A stretch of 64,000 nucleotides of DNA from Martinezella lusitana. Lineage in GTDB: Bacteria > Pseudomonadota > Alphaproteobacteria > Rhizobiales > Rhizobiaceae. The stretch is from the NCBI RefSeq assembly GCF_016901135.1, contig NZ_JAFEVL010000062.1, positions 1 to 64,000 of the forward strand, in the 5' to 3' direction. The number at the start of each line of letters is the position of its first letter. The first letter of the stretch is position 1. This document shows positions 35,242 to 43,595 of the stretch, one piece after another. The position numbers and the translations under genes were made by a program. The notes beneath the pieces are model-generated. The model worked only from the letters and a program-made list of their open reading frames with translations. It was not told the DNA's origin and ran no database searches.

Positions 35242-35970
35242 TTAGAGATGCGGGTTGCGCGGCCGGTATTTCTTCACCAGCCGTTGATTGGTCTCCTTGG
35301 CGCCCGGCATGTTGGCGCTGAGGTAGACCGGCGGCTCGCCATCCTTGCAGAGCTCGGCGGCGACATCGGCAAAGATGGCGTTCAGCACGGTGGTGCCGAT
35401 GGCTGTCGATGCCGGGCCGACCTTCAGATCTGTGCCGGGCAGGTCGATAATGGCATCGCCCGGCGGCAGGCCGTTGTCCAGCACGACATCGGCGATATCA
35501 GCAAGCCTCCGGCGCCCATTGGCAATAGCGGCCGAATAGGCGAACGAGGTGATGGCGATGACCGTCGCGCCGATTTCGCGGCCGTAGTCGGCAGCCTCGA
35601 TGGGCGCGGCATTGACGCCGGAATTGGAGGCGATGATCAGCACGTCGCCCGGCTGCATGCCGTAGCGCTCGAAGATCGGGCGGATAAGGCCCTCGGTGCG
35701 CTCATAGACCGAGCTGATGACGGCGCCTTCATGCAGCATGGCGGATCCCACAAGCACCGGGATGGTGAAAGCCAGACCACCGGCGCGGTAGTGCACCTCT
35801 TCCGCCAGCATATGCGAATGGCCGGTGCCGAAGACATAGACGCGACGATCGGCACGTGCGGCTGCGCAAATGGCGGCCGAAGCCTTCGACATCGGCTCCG
35901 CAAGCGTTTCGCGCAGGCTTTCCAGCCGGCCGATGAGGGCGGAAAAATAGCTGTCCGTGACTGCGGTCAT
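35242..35970 (-). CDS. SIS-domain protein, UPF0309 type
   Basis: A 242-residue protein with one sugar isomerase (SIS) domain (VYVFGTGHSHMLAEEVHYRA and DVLIIASNSGVNAAPIEAA), the phosphosugar-binding fold. Members near nagA genes are proposed to act on N-acetylhexosamine phosphates, but the reaction is not established. GGAGG lies 8 nt before the ATG at 35970. It is the last gene of the four-gene amino-sugar operon, 23 nt after nagA. Confidence 0.87.
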   Translation of the reverse strand: MTAVTDSYFSALIGRLESLRETLAEPMSKASAAICAAARADRRVYVFGTGHSHMLAEEVHYRAGGLAFTIPVLVGSAMLHEGAVISSVYERTEGLIRPIFERYGMQPGDVLIIASNSGVNAAPIEAADYGREIGATVIAITSFAYSAAIANGRRRLADIADVVLDNGLPPGDAIIDLPGTDLKVGPASTAIGTTVLNAIFADVAAELCKDGEPPVYLSANMPGAKETNQRLVKKYRPRNPHL

Positions 35971-35993
35971 GTCGCGCCTCCTTCTCGATTGTT

Positions 35994-37151
35994 TCAGGCC
36001 GAAGGCTGGCCCGAGATCCATGTTCCGGTGACTTCGATGCCGTCGTCGATGTGAACGAGGTCGGCGCGGGTGCCGGGTGTCAGGTGGCCGCGATCGCTGA
36101 GCCGCAGGAAGCGGGCGGGATAGGAAGTCGCCATGCGGAGCGCCTCCGCCAGTGGCAGCTCAAGAACATTGACACCGTAGCGGATCGTCGAGGCCATATC
36201 GACATCGGAACCGGCGAGCGTGCCGTCGTCCAGCGTCAGTTTGGAGCAATAGCCGCCCTTGGTGCGATAGACCGTGCGGCCGTTCAGGGTAAAGCTCGGA
36301 AGATCGGTGCCGACGAGCGACATGGCATCGGTGACGAAAAACAGGCGGCCTTCGCCACGCTTGGCGCGCAGCCCGACGCGCAGTGCTATCGGGTCGACAT
36401 GGTGGCCGTCGGCGATGATGCCGCACCAGGGAGCGGGATGGTCGATGGCCGCGCCGACGAGGCCCGGCGCACGATGACCCATCTGGCTCATGGCGTTGAA
36501 AAGATGGGTGACGCCGCGGGCGCCGGCATCGAAACGCGCATCCGCCGCTTCCGCCGTGCAATCGCTATGGCCGATGCTGACGATGACGCCCCCGTCGCTC
36601 AGCGCTTGCACCTGCCGCTCCGTCACCTGCTCGGCCGCCATGGTGACCAGCAGCGTCCCGATCGCCTCGCGGGCACGGATGAAAGTCTTGACGTCGCTAT
36701 CCTCGACCGGGCGCATCAGCTCGGCCAGGTGCGCGCCCTTGCGGGCCGGCGCCAGATGCGGGCCTTCGAGATGCAGGCCGGCGACGCCGCGATTGGCCTT
36801 TACTGCTTCGACTGCCGCCTCGATGGCGGCCGTGGTAGCTGCCGCGACATCGGTGATCAGCGTCGGCAGCAGCGAGGTGGTGCCGTAGGGCCGATGTCCC
36901 TCGGCGATCATGTACATGGATTCAGGCGACGGCTCGTCGTTCAGCATGCGGCCACCGCCGCCATTTACCTGCGCGTCGATGAAGCCCGGCGACAGGACGC
37001 CGCCCTTCAGTTGGATCGTCTCGGCGTTGTCGGGCACGTCGTTGGCACCGGTGATCGCGTGTATGCGGCCGTTGCCGATCACCAGCGCGCTATCCTCGTG
37101 AAAACGGTCGCCATCGAAGATGCGGGCGCCGGTAAAGACCTTGTAGTCCAT
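35994..37151 (-). CDS. nagA: N-acetylglucosamine-6-phosphate deacetylase
   Basis: NagA removes the acetyl group from N-acetylglucosamine-6-phosphate in the cytoplasm. The 385-residue amidohydrolase has LSPGFIDAQVNGGGG (metal-binding N-terminal region), GLHLEGPHLAPARKGAH with the conserved Glu and His, IGHSDCTAEAAD, THLFNAMSQMGHR and FVTDAMSLVG with the catalytic Asp. The start shares one base with the stop of the upstream SIS gene (TGATG), and GGAGA lies upstream. It supplies glucosamine-6-phosphate to the isomerase encoded just before it. Confidence 0.94.
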   Translation of the reverse strand: MDYKVFTGARIFDGDRFHEDSALVIGNGRIHAITGANDVPDNAETIQLKGGVLSPGFIDAQVNGGGGRMLNDEPSPESMYMIAEGHRPYGTTSLLPTLITDVAAATTAAIEAAVEAVKANRGVAGLHLEGPHLAPARKGAHLAELMRPVEDSDVKTFIRAREAIGTLLVTMAAEQVTERQVQALSDGGVIVSIGHSDCTAEAADARFDAGARGVTHLFNAMSQMGHRAPGLVGAAIDHPAPWCGIIADGHHVDPIALRVGLRAKRGEGRLFFVTDAMSLVGTDLPSFTLNGRTVYRTKGGYCSKLTLDDGTLAGSDVDMASTIRYGVNVLELPLAEALRMATSYPARFLRLSDRGHLTPGTRADLVHIDDGIEVTGTWISGQPSA

Positions 37152-38182
37152 CACATGGTCTCCGTTACCTTGAGAAGGTTAGCCGGCTTGTCAGGGTCGA
37201 AACCCTTGCGGCGCGTCACGGCCTCGATGAGGCGATAGTAGCACAGCAGCGATACCAGCGGATCGAGCAGGCCGTTGCCGGTGCTCGGCATGCGCAGGTT
37301 GATGCCCGGGAGTGCCGCGGTCGAGAAGGAGACGGCGGTCGCGCCGAGCTTCTGAAGGCGCTCCAGCGCCTGGGCATTGTTGGCAAAGGCGGCGTCATCG
37401 GGCGAGAAAGCGACGATCGGGAAGCCCGGCTGCACCAGCCGCATCGGGCCATGCATCAATTCGGCCAGCGAGAAGGCTTCGGCATGCAGGCCGGCGGTTT
37501 CCTTGGCCTTCAGCGCGGCTTCCAGCGCGATAGCGAAGGCGGGGCCGCGTCCGCCGGTATAGAGCGAGGAGGCGTTGAAGAGCACGTCTTCGGCAGCCTT
37601 GCCGTCGATGCCCGAGGTGGCCGTTAATGCTTCCGGCAGCCTGGCGAGGCCGGCAAAGAGGGCTTGGTCCTGCGAGATCGCCGCGGTGACGCCGGCAAGG
37701 GCTGCAACGGAGGCGATGAAGGATTTCGTGGCGGCGACGCTCTGCTCCTTGCCGGCATTGAGGCCGAGCACGATGTCGGCTTCCCTGGCGAGCGGGCTGT
37801 CGGTGACGTTGACGACGGCGATCGTGGTGGCGCCACCCTTCTTGGCGGCGGCCTGCATGGCGATGATATCGGGACTGCCGCCGGATTGCGACACGGTGAA
37901 GTGGATGCCGCCCTTCAGGTGGAGCGGAGCGCCATAGACAGAGGCGATCGACGGGCCGACCGAGGCAACGGGGATGCCGCAGGATATTTCCAAGAGATAT
38001 TTGAAGAAGGTCGCGGCATGGTCCGAAGAGCCGCGTGCGGCTGTCGTGATCAGGGATGGACGGGTGGTGGAGAAGAGCTTCGCGATTTCGGCAAAAGCGG
38101 GCTTTTCCTTTTCAAGCAGCGTCGCAACCACGTCCGGCGACTGGCCGGCTTCCGTCAGCATCAGGGACTGGGTCTCGCTCAT
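37151..38182 (-). CDS. SIS-domain glucosamine-6-phosphate deaminase/isomerase-like protein
   Basis: A 343-residue protein with two SIS domains related to the isomerase half of GlmS (AgaS/NagB-II/FrlB group), lacking the glutaminase domain. Visible motifs include ITTAARGSSDHAATFFKYLL, FTVSQSGGSPDIIAMQAAAK and, near the C-terminus, DKPANLLKVTETM. It most likely deaminates and isomerises glucosamine-6-phosphate to fructose-6-phosphate, the step after NagA. It overlaps the regulator gene by 4 nt at its start and nagA by 1 nt at its end, so the operon is tightly coupled. Confidence 0.9.
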   Translation of the reverse strand: MSETQSLMLTEAGQSPDVVATLLEKEKPAFAEIAKLFSTTRPSLITTAARGSSDHAATFFKYLLEISCGIPVASVGPSIASVYGAPLHLKGGIHFTVSQSGGSPDIIAMQAAAKKGGATTIAVVNVTDSPLAREADIVLGLNAGKEQSVAATKSFIASVAALAGVTAAISQDQALFAGLARLPEALTATSGIDGKAAEDVLFNASSLYTGGRGPAFAIALEAALKAKETAGLHAEAFSLAELMHGPMRLVQPGFPIVAFSPDDAAFANNAQALERLQKLGATAVSFSTAALPGINLRMPSTGNGLLDPLVSLLCYYRLIEAVTRRKGFDPDKPANLLKVTETM

Positions 38183-38952
38183 AGGTCATCTCCAATTCTC
38201 AATTCAGCTACAAAATCATAGGCATCGCCGCGATAATGCGAACGGGTGTATTCAACGACGCGCTGGTCCGCGAGGCGGGAGACGCGCTCGATCAAAAGCG
38301 CCGGCGCCCCGGCCTTGACGGTCAGGATCGATGCGGATGTGGGGTCCAGCGTCACGGCCGTCAGCCTTTGCTGGGCACGCACGGGCTTGAAGCCCTTGGC
38401 GGCGAGCGCATCATAGAGCGAACCCTCGGATACCGCGTCTTCGCCGAGGAATTTGATGGGGACGACGGCGCGTTCGATGGCAAGCGGCTGGCCGTCGGCC
38501 AGACGCAGGCGGTCGAGCCGCAGCACGGGTTCGTCAAGGCTGAGACCGAGCAGGAAGGATTCCTCCGGCGCGGGCGCGCTGATAGTGCGCGACAGAATGC
38601 GGGCCGCCGGCTCGCGGCCGCGTGAGCGCATGTCGGCGGAGAAGGAGGAAAGGCGCCAGAGCGGCTGCTCGATGCGCTCGACATGCTGCGAGACGAAGGT
38701 GCCGCTGCCGTGGCGCGATTCAATGACACCCGAAGCGAGCAGGTCGCGATAGGCTGTTCGCACCGTGACACGGCCGATCTGCAGGGCGCCGGCAAGATCG
38801 CGCTCGCCGGGCAGCGCCGCGCCCGATTTCAGCAGTCCCTCCTGAATGAGGCCCGTCAGCGCCTGCGCCAGGCGTTTGTAGAGCGGCCCGCTCCCGGTCC
38901 CCTCGCTGAGGCCGCGGTTGTTCAATTCGGTGATCAAACTGGTTCTATCCAT
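38179..38952 (-). CDS. GntR/HutC-family regulator of the amino-sugar operon
   Basis: A 257-residue regulator: an N-terminal winged helix (LPGERDLAGALQIGRVTVRT, then SGVIESRHGSGTFVSQ) plus a C-terminal UTRA effector domain (about residues 95-250), which in NagR/DasR relatives binds phosphorylated amino sugars. It is the first gene of the operon and probably represses it. The start is uncertain: ATGs at 38961 and 38952 both lack a ribosome-binding site, which may indicate a leaderless message. Repeats of GGTTCTA around the start are likely operators. Confidence 0.9.
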   Translation of the reverse strand: MDRTSLITELNNRGLSEGTGSGPLYKRLAQALTGLIQEGLLKSGAALPGERDLAGALQIGRVTVRTAYRDLLASGVIESRHGSGTFVSQHVERIEQPLWRLSSFSADMRSRGREPAARILSRTISAPAPEESFLLGLSLDEPVLRLDRLRLADGQPLAIERAVVPIKFLGEDAVSEGSLYDALAAKGFKPVRAQQRLTAVTLDPTSASILTVKAGAPALLIERVSRLADQRVVEYTRSHYRGDAYDFVAELRIGDDL

Positions 38953-38980
38953 GATGTACATATAGAACCTATTTAGAACC
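38941..38980. promoter_or_regulatory. Putative GntR operator repeats
   Basis: GGTTCTA at 38941-38947 and TAGAACC at 38963-38969 form an inverted pair. A second TAGAACC at 38974-38980 is a direct repeat 11 nt on, about one helix turn. They straddle the regulator's start codon, a typical autoregulatory position. Confidence 0.55.
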
Positions 38981-39011
38981 AATTCACAAGGCGAATCTGT
39001 CTGCCGGCCTA

Positions 39012-39050
39012 AAAAGAATCGGCCGGGCGCTTTGGACGCCCGGCCGAATT
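39012..39050 (-). terminator. Terminator of galM
   Basis: On the minus strand GGCCGGGCG (39037-39045) and CGCCCGGCC (39021-39029) form a perfect 9-bp stem followed by GATTCTTTTT, 30-60 nt after the galM stop. Confidence 0.85.
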
Positions 39051-39074
39051 TCAAGAGAGCGGGGCATGTCCCGA

Positions 39075-40100
39075 TCAGTTCTTGGTGAAGATGTAATCCG
39101 TTTCCTGCCGCAATACCTCACCCGGGCGGAGCACGGCATTGGGGAAGCCTTCGTGGTTGATGGCATCCGGCCAGACCTGCGTTTCCAGGCAGAAGCCGGC
39201 AAAGGGGCCGATCTTCTGACCATCATGACCGGGAACCGGAACGTTGAGCTTGAAGCCGGTATAGAACTGCACGCCGGGCTCGGTTGTGCGCACTTCCAGC
39301 GACACGCCGGAATTGACGCTGCGGGCCAGCACCACGGAACGCTTGGCGGTGCGCTCGGTCGACAGGCAGAAATTATAATCGTAGAGCGCCTGCTCGGTTC
39401 CGTCGAAGCGCTTCATCGGCGCCATTTCGCGGAAATCGAAGACAGTGCCTTCCACAGAACGCACTTCGCCGGTCGGGACCTGTTTCTCGTCCGTCGGCGT
39501 ATAGTGATCGGCGGCGATCATAATGTCGTGACCGAGAGCATCGTCGCGGCCGTCGAGATTGAAATAAGCGTGCTGGCAGACGTTGGCGAGGGTCGGCTGG
39601 TCAGCGGTCGATTCGTAGGTGACCGACAGTTCGCCGTTGCCATGCACCCGATAGGTCGCCTGAATGGTGCAGTTGCCGGGATAGCCGGCGCGTCCATCGG
39701 GATCGACGATCTTCAGCACGACGCGATCGACGGCATGCTCGACGATCGTCCAGTTGCGCTTGGCGATATTGTCCTTGCCGCCGTGCAGATGCGTCACGCC
39801 CTTCTCGTTGAGCTCGAGCTGGTATTGCTTGCCATCAAGCGTGAAGCGGCCGGCGCCGATGCGGTTGGCGCAGCGGCCGGGTGTGGCGCCGAAATAGGAG
39901 GAATGCGCCGGATAGTCAGGGAAATTGTCGAAGCCGAGCAGTAAGGCCGGCTCGTGGCCGTCAAGCCGGAGGTCCTGGATGACCGCGCCCCATGACATGA
40001 TATGCGCCGTCAGGCCGCCACCGACGATCTTGACGCGATAGACCGTTTCGCCGCTCGGCGTCGTTCCGAAAACTTCCCGTTGCAAAGTATTTTCCGTCAT
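39075..40100 (-). CDS. galM: Aldose 1-epimerase
   Basis: A mutarotase that interconverts alpha and beta anomers of aldoses such as galactose. The 341-residue protein shows the family signature GRCANRIGAGRF, NEKGVTHLHGG, the catalytic histidine in NVCQHAYFNLDGR, and the C-terminal FCLETQVWPDAINHEGF with the catalytic Glu. It lies upstream of the GntR operon on the same strand but is separated from it by a terminator, so it is an independent unit. Confidence 0.94.
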   Translation of the reverse strand: MTENTLQREVFGTTPSGETVYRVKIVGGGLTAHIMSWGAVIQDLRLDGHEPALLLGFDNFPDYPAHSSYFGATPGRCANRIGAGRFTLDGKQYQLELNEKGVTHLHGGKDNIAKRNWTIVEHAVDRVVLKIVDPDGRAGYPGNCTIQATYRVHGNGELSVTYESTADQPTLANVCQHAYFNLDGRDDALGHDIMIAADHYTPTDEKQVPTGEVRSVEGTVFDFREMAPMKRFDGTEQALYDYNFCLSTERTAKRSVVLARSVNSGVSLEVRTTEPGVQFYTGFKLNVPVPGHDGQKIGPFAGFCLETQVWPDAINHEGFPNAVLRPGEVLRQETDYIFTKN

Positions 40101-40289
40101 ATCAGCTCATCCATACCTATCTAAAATGCGAGGCCAGACCCTGCCCCCATTCGTGCGGTTCCGCAACCGGCTCGATTGCGAAATTTAGAGGCGGCCAACG
40201 GGGGATCAAGCCTCGATCGGGCGTTCGAAGCGCTACGCTGCGCCGGAAGTGTGCAATGTCTATGACAGACCAACTGGTTTCCGTGACGG

Positions 40290-40435
40290 CCCCTCACCCT
40301 AGTCCTCTCCCCGCTCGCGGGGAGAGGGGACGACAGCATTAGACGATTGACCTCTCTGGTTTATGGGGAGGGATTTTGGGGCATTTTAGAGCTCCCTCTC
40401 CCCGCAATGCGGGGAGAGGGTTGGGGTGAGGGGTC
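40290..40435. repeat. Inverted pair of rhizobial palindromic repeats
   Basis: CCCCTCACCC...CTCTCCCCGCTCGCGGGGAGAGG (40290-40331) is repeated inverted at 40392-40435 (CTCTCCCCGCAATGCGGGGAGAGG, then GGGGTGAGGGG). Each copy is itself a strong palindrome. The whole stretch 40101-40494 has no supported gene and lies between two minus-strand genes. Confidence 0.75.
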
Positions 40436-40494
40436 AAGCACAGAGCCGCGGCAAAACTGTGCGTGCCAGATTATTGCAAAACAGACCGATCCGC

Positions 40495-41682
40495 TCAGCG
40501 CGACAGCTCCCGCGTCGCCTTCTCCAGTCCGCCGAGCGTCAAGGGATACATGCGCTCAGTCATGATGCGGCGGATGAGGGAGATCGACGTCGTATAGCCC
40601 CAGTAATCCTCGCGCACGGGGTTGAGCCAGACGCATTTGCGGAAATGGCCGGTCATCCGCGCGAGCCAAACGTCGCCCGCTTCCTTGTTCCAATGCTCCA
40701 CCGAGCCGCCCGGCTGGGTGATCTCGTAGGGGCTCATCGCCGCGTCGCCGACGAAGACGACGCGGTAGTCGGGGCCGAAGGTGCGGATCAGGTCCGTCGT
40801 TGCTGTCATATCGACGCGTCGGCGGCGATTGTCCTTCCACACGCCTTCATAGAGGCAATTGTGAAAGTAGAAATATTCCATGTGCCGGAACTCCGAGCGG
40901 GCGGCGGAAAACAGCTCCTCCACCCCGCGGATATGATCATCCATCGAGCCGCCGACATCGAAGAACATCAGCAGCTTGATGGCATTGCGCCGTTCCGGCC
41001 GGGTCTGGACGTCGAGATAGCCGTGTTCGGCGGTGGAGCGGATGGTGCCGGAAAGATCCAGCTCTTCGGCTGCACCTTCGCGCACCCAGCGGCGCAGGCG
41101 CTTCAGCGCCACCTTGATGTTACGGGTGCCGAGTTCGACGCCGTCGTCGAGATTCTGGAAATCGCGGCGATCCCAGACCTTAACAGCCCGGCGGTGGCGT
41201 GACGCCTCCTGGCCGATGCGCACGCCTTCCGGATTGTAGCCATGGGCGCCGAAGGGCGATGTGCCCGCCGTACCGATCCATTTCGATCCGCCCTGATGCC
41301 GGCCCTGCTGTTCGGCGAGCCGCTGGCGCAGCGTCTCCATCAGTCTGTCGAAACCGCCGAGCGCCTCGATCTGTTTTCTTTCGTCTTCGGTGAGATGCTT
41401 TTCCGCTAGCTTGCGCAACCATTCATCGGGAATGGCCGTTGCCTCCACCGCTTCCGCATCGCCGCCGATCGTCTCCACGCCACGGAAATAATCGGCGAAA
41501 ACCTGGTCGAAACGGTCGATGAACCGCTCGTCTTTGATCAGCGTCGTACGGGCCAGATAGTAGAAGGCCTCGATATCGTAGTCGGCGATCCCTTCTTCCA
41601 TCCCTTCGAGCAGCGACAGGAATTCCCGGAGCGTTACCGGCACCTTCGCTTCCTTCAGCTTCAGGAAGAAGGGAATGAACAA
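40495..41682 (-). CDS. CoxE-like VWA-domain protein, MoxR partner
   Basis: A 395-residue cytoplasmic protein with a C-terminal von Willebrand A domain (LLMFFDVGGSMDDHIRGVEE; the metal-site motif reads DVGGS, as usual in CoxE-like proteins). The N-terminus is helical (VPVTLREFLSLLEGMEEGIA). MoxR ATPases with such VWA proteins form chaperone-like complexes that activate metal enzymes or modify envelope functions. The start is TTG at 41682, only 2 nt after the metA stop codon, so expression seems tied to metA. The MoxR gene (43595-44437) is on the same strand but is separated by metA and a foreign-looking gene. Confidence 0.87.
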   Translation of the reverse strand: MFIPFFLKLKEAKVPVTLREFLSLLEGMEEGIADYDIEAFYYLARTTLIKDERFIDRFDQVFADYFRGVETIGGDAEAVEATAIPDEWLRKLAEKHLTEDERKQIEALGGFDRLMETLRQRLAEQQGRHQGGSKWIGTAGTSPFGAHGYNPEGVRIGQEASRHRRAVKVWDRRDFQNLDDGVELGTRNIKVALKRLRRWVREGAAEELDLSGTIRSTAEHGYLDVQTRPERRNAIKLLMFFDVGGSMDDHIRGVEELFSAARSEFRHMEYFYFHNCLYEGVWKDNRRRRVDMTATTDLIRTFGPDYRVVFVGDAAMSPYEITQPGGSVEHWNKEAGDVWLARMTGHFRKCVWLNPVREDYWGYTTSISLIRRIMTERMYPLTLGGLEKATRELSR

Positions 41683-41684
41683 GG

Positions 41685-42611
41685 CTATGACCTTTCTTGG
41701 CCGATCTCCTCCAGATCATAAGGCGTGGTCTGGTAGATCTCGTTGATCCAATTGCCGAAGAAAAGATGCGCGTGGCTGCGCCACCGGTTCTGCGGGGGAA
41801 TCTCCGGGTCGTTATGGGGGAAGTAGTTATGCGGCATCTTGATCGGCACGCCCGCATTCACATCCCGGAAATATTCGTCCGCCAGCGACGTGGAATCATA
41901 CTCCACGTGATTGAACATGTAGAGCCGGTTACAGGCCTGTTCGTGCAAGAGACAGACGCCCATTTCGCTTGAATCCATTAGGATCTGCAGGCCGGGGACC
42001 TTTTCGATGTCGTTGCGGCGCACTTCCGTCCAGCGCGAGACCGGAATGGCGAAATCGTCGGAGAAGCCGTTCAGATAGACGGATGACGGTGCCAGGTTCT
42101 GGTGGCGGTAGACGCCGAAGGCCTTTTCCTTCAGCGTATGCTTCGGCACGCCATGGAAATGATAGGCGGCCGCCATCGCTCCCCAGCAGACGTTCATCGT
42201 CGAATGGACATTGGTGGCCGTCCAGTCGAAGATCTGCCGCATCTCGTCCCAGTAGGTGACCTCTTCATACTCCAGCAGCTCGATCGGTGCGCCTGTTATG
42301 ATGAAGCCGTCGAACTTGCGATCCTTGACCTCTTCCCAGGTCTGGTAGAAGGAAAACAGATGTTCCTCGGAGGTGTTCTTGGCCTTGTGCCCGCCGACGC
42401 GCACCAGCGAAAACTCCGTCTGCAGCGGCGATGCGCCGACGAGGCGCGCCATCTGTATCTCGGTCTTGATCTTGTTCGGCATGAGGTTGAGAAGCCCGAT
42501 CTGGAGAGGGCGGATATCCTGACGGATCGCCACCGTTTCAGTCATCACCCGCACACCCTCGTTGCGAAGGGTCTCAAATGCGGGCAGCGTATCGGGAATC
42601 TTGATGGGCAT
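41685..42611 (-). CDS. metA: Homoserine O-acyltransferase, predicted acetyl-CoA type
   Basis: The first committed enzyme of methionine synthesis, which acylates homoserine. The 308-residue protein belongs to the MetA family, with catalytic Cys142 in NVCWGAMAAAYHFHG and the conserved RVMTETVAIRQDIRPLQIGL near the N-terminus. Residue 111 is Glu (ITGAPIELLEYEEV). Family work found that Glu here gives acetyl-CoA specificity and Gly, as in E. coli, succinyl-CoA specificity, so this is probably a homoserine O-acetyltransferase despite the usual 'succinyltransferase' label. The start at 42611 (MPIKIPDTLP) is preferred over 42653. A SAM-II riboswitch and terminator lie directly upstream. Confidence 0.94.
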   Translation of the reverse strand: MPIKIPDTLPAFETLRNEGVRVMTETVAIRQDIRPLQIGLLNLMPNKIKTEIQMARLVGASPLQTEFSLVRVGGHKAKNTSEEHLFSFYQTWEEVKDRKFDGFIITGAPIELLEYEEVTYWDEMRQIFDWTATNVHSTMNVCWGAMAAAYHFHGVPKHTLKEKAFGVYRHQNLAPSSVYLNGFSDDFAIPVSRWTEVRRNDIEKVPGLQILMDSSEMGVCLLHEQACNRLYMFNHVEYDSTSLADEYFRDVNAGVPIKMPHNYFPHNDPEIPPQNRWRSHAHLFFGNWINEIYQTTPYDLEEIGQERS

Positions 42612-42632
42612 TGTTTTCACTCGACCAAATAC

Positions 42633-42667
42633 AAAAAAACCGGCCGCGATCATGAATCGCTACCGGT
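42633..42667 (-). terminator. Terminator of the SAM-II expression platform
   Basis: On the minus strand ACCGG-TA-GCGAT, loop TCATG, ATCGC-GG-CCGGT is followed by seven T residues. It sits between the SAM-II aptamer and the metA start codon and would stop transcription when the aptamer is bound. Confidence 0.85.
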
Positions 42668-42726
42668 CCGCACGCGGCCCTTTAGCGACTTATTTAACGT
42701 GGCTGCAAGCCGGCCGGCCAAATCAC
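42668..42726 (-). ncRNA. SAM-II riboswitch of metA
   Basis: The minus strand reads GGCTTGCAGCCACGTTAAAT, then AAGTCGCTAAAGGG. This fits the SAM-II (metA motif) consensus, a short H-type pseudoknot found before methionine genes in alphaproteobacteria. It ends right at the terminator hairpin, giving SAM-dependent shut-off of metA and, by position, of the VWA gene behind it. Confidence 0.88.
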
Positions 42727-42915
42727 CACAGAAGGAATTCCATAAACCTGCTGTCGCGGCGGGTCAATGGGCAAGCTTTGCGGGGGCTGGCGACCGCGCT
42801 TTGATGTCGGTTGCCGCTTACAGATGTTCAAGAAGTGCAAGCGTGACGTATTGAATGAGCCACCGTCTCTCAGACGGAAGCGGGAACGATTCCCGCGCAT
42901 TTCGGGAAGCCACGG

Positions 42916-43527
42916 TTATGGAAATGCGTTCGGGAAACTTTCGTTGAGAAGATAGAAATGATCGCCAATTTTCGTTACGCTAATATATTCATCTGGCTGA
43001 GGATCGAGATTTACACAATCTCTGTTTTTGGCGCATGTCTTTTGAATTCGTTGGCGCCAAGCCTCTGATTGGTTGCCAATGGGCAAGACAATCTCATCGC
43101 TCTCGTCATAAACGAGAGTCACGTAAGTCTTCGCCGTGAAAGTGTCATCCCAGACAAATGTATTAAAGCGAGGTTCTGTGCTTTGCGCATCGCTTCGTTG
43201 GATTTCCGCTAGGTACCCGTTTCGCGTCAGCGCAAACCTTATGCTGTTGGGGGTTATGCCAGCAATTGCAAGCAGAACGATTGGAATCAGCAGAAAAACC
43301 GGGGTCACTAAAAGCGATAATACGCGCCGCCAGCGGCGACGTATTGAATTGATGCAGAGAGAAACTACAATTGCGATGGCAAGCAATAAGAATGCTAAAA
43401 AGTCAATGCCTAACCAATCCCATCCAGCGGGAAACCAACCTTCCCACGGTTGCACCAACACCGGCAGGAACCAGAGGGCATATGTCCAAGTGAATCTGTC
43501 GCCACGTTTTATATTTGGACCTGCCAT
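42916..43527 (-). CDS. Unrecognised membrane protein in an AT-richer patch
   Basis: A 203-residue protein that I do not recognise. It has three hydrophobic segments in the first half (about residues 14-30, 40-58 and 69-92) with RRRWRR between the second and third, then a soluble C-terminal half (FNTFVWDDTFTAKTYVTLVY) with two cysteines in KTCAKNRDCVNL. Its base composition is clearly lower in GC than its neighbours, and it separates the MoxR gene from metA and the VWA gene, so it was probably acquired by transfer. A 28-codon frame that starts inside the MoxR stop codon overlaps its start by 19 nt, so translation may be coupled to the MoxR gene. Confidence 0.6.
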   Translation of the reverse strand: MAGPNIKRGDRFTWTYALWFLPVLVQPWEGWFPAGWDWLGIDFLAFLLLAIAIVVSLCINSIRRRWRRVLSLLVTPVFLLIPIVLLAIAGITPNSIRFALTRNGYLAEIQRSDAQSTEPRFNTFVWDDTFTAKTYVTLVYDESDEIVLPIGNQSEAWRQRIQKTCAKNRDCVNLDPQPDEYISVTKIGDHFYLLNESFPNAFP

Positions 43528-43595
43528 GCTTTGCTTCCGTCGATTATCGCCTGCAGATGGTCTGAAAGCGCTTCGATCTCATGACGAGGTTGCAT
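43509..43595 (-). CDS. Possible 28-residue coupled peptide or gene remnant
   Basis: The ATG at 43595 shares a base with the MoxR stop codon (TAATG). The frame MQPRHEIEALSDHLQAIIDG continues for 28 codons and ends 19 nt inside the next membrane-protein gene. It may be a true coupling peptide, or the N-terminal remnant of a larger gene broken when the foreign gene arrived. I recognise no family. Confidence 0.3.
   Translation of the reverse strand: MQPRHEIEALSDHLQAIIDGSKAWQVQI

Noticed and set aside
42116..42182. Interpretation of metA as a frameshifted or duplicated gene because many long frames overlap it
   Set aside because: The 308-codon frame is continuous and keeps the catalytic Cys142; the other frames are shadows.
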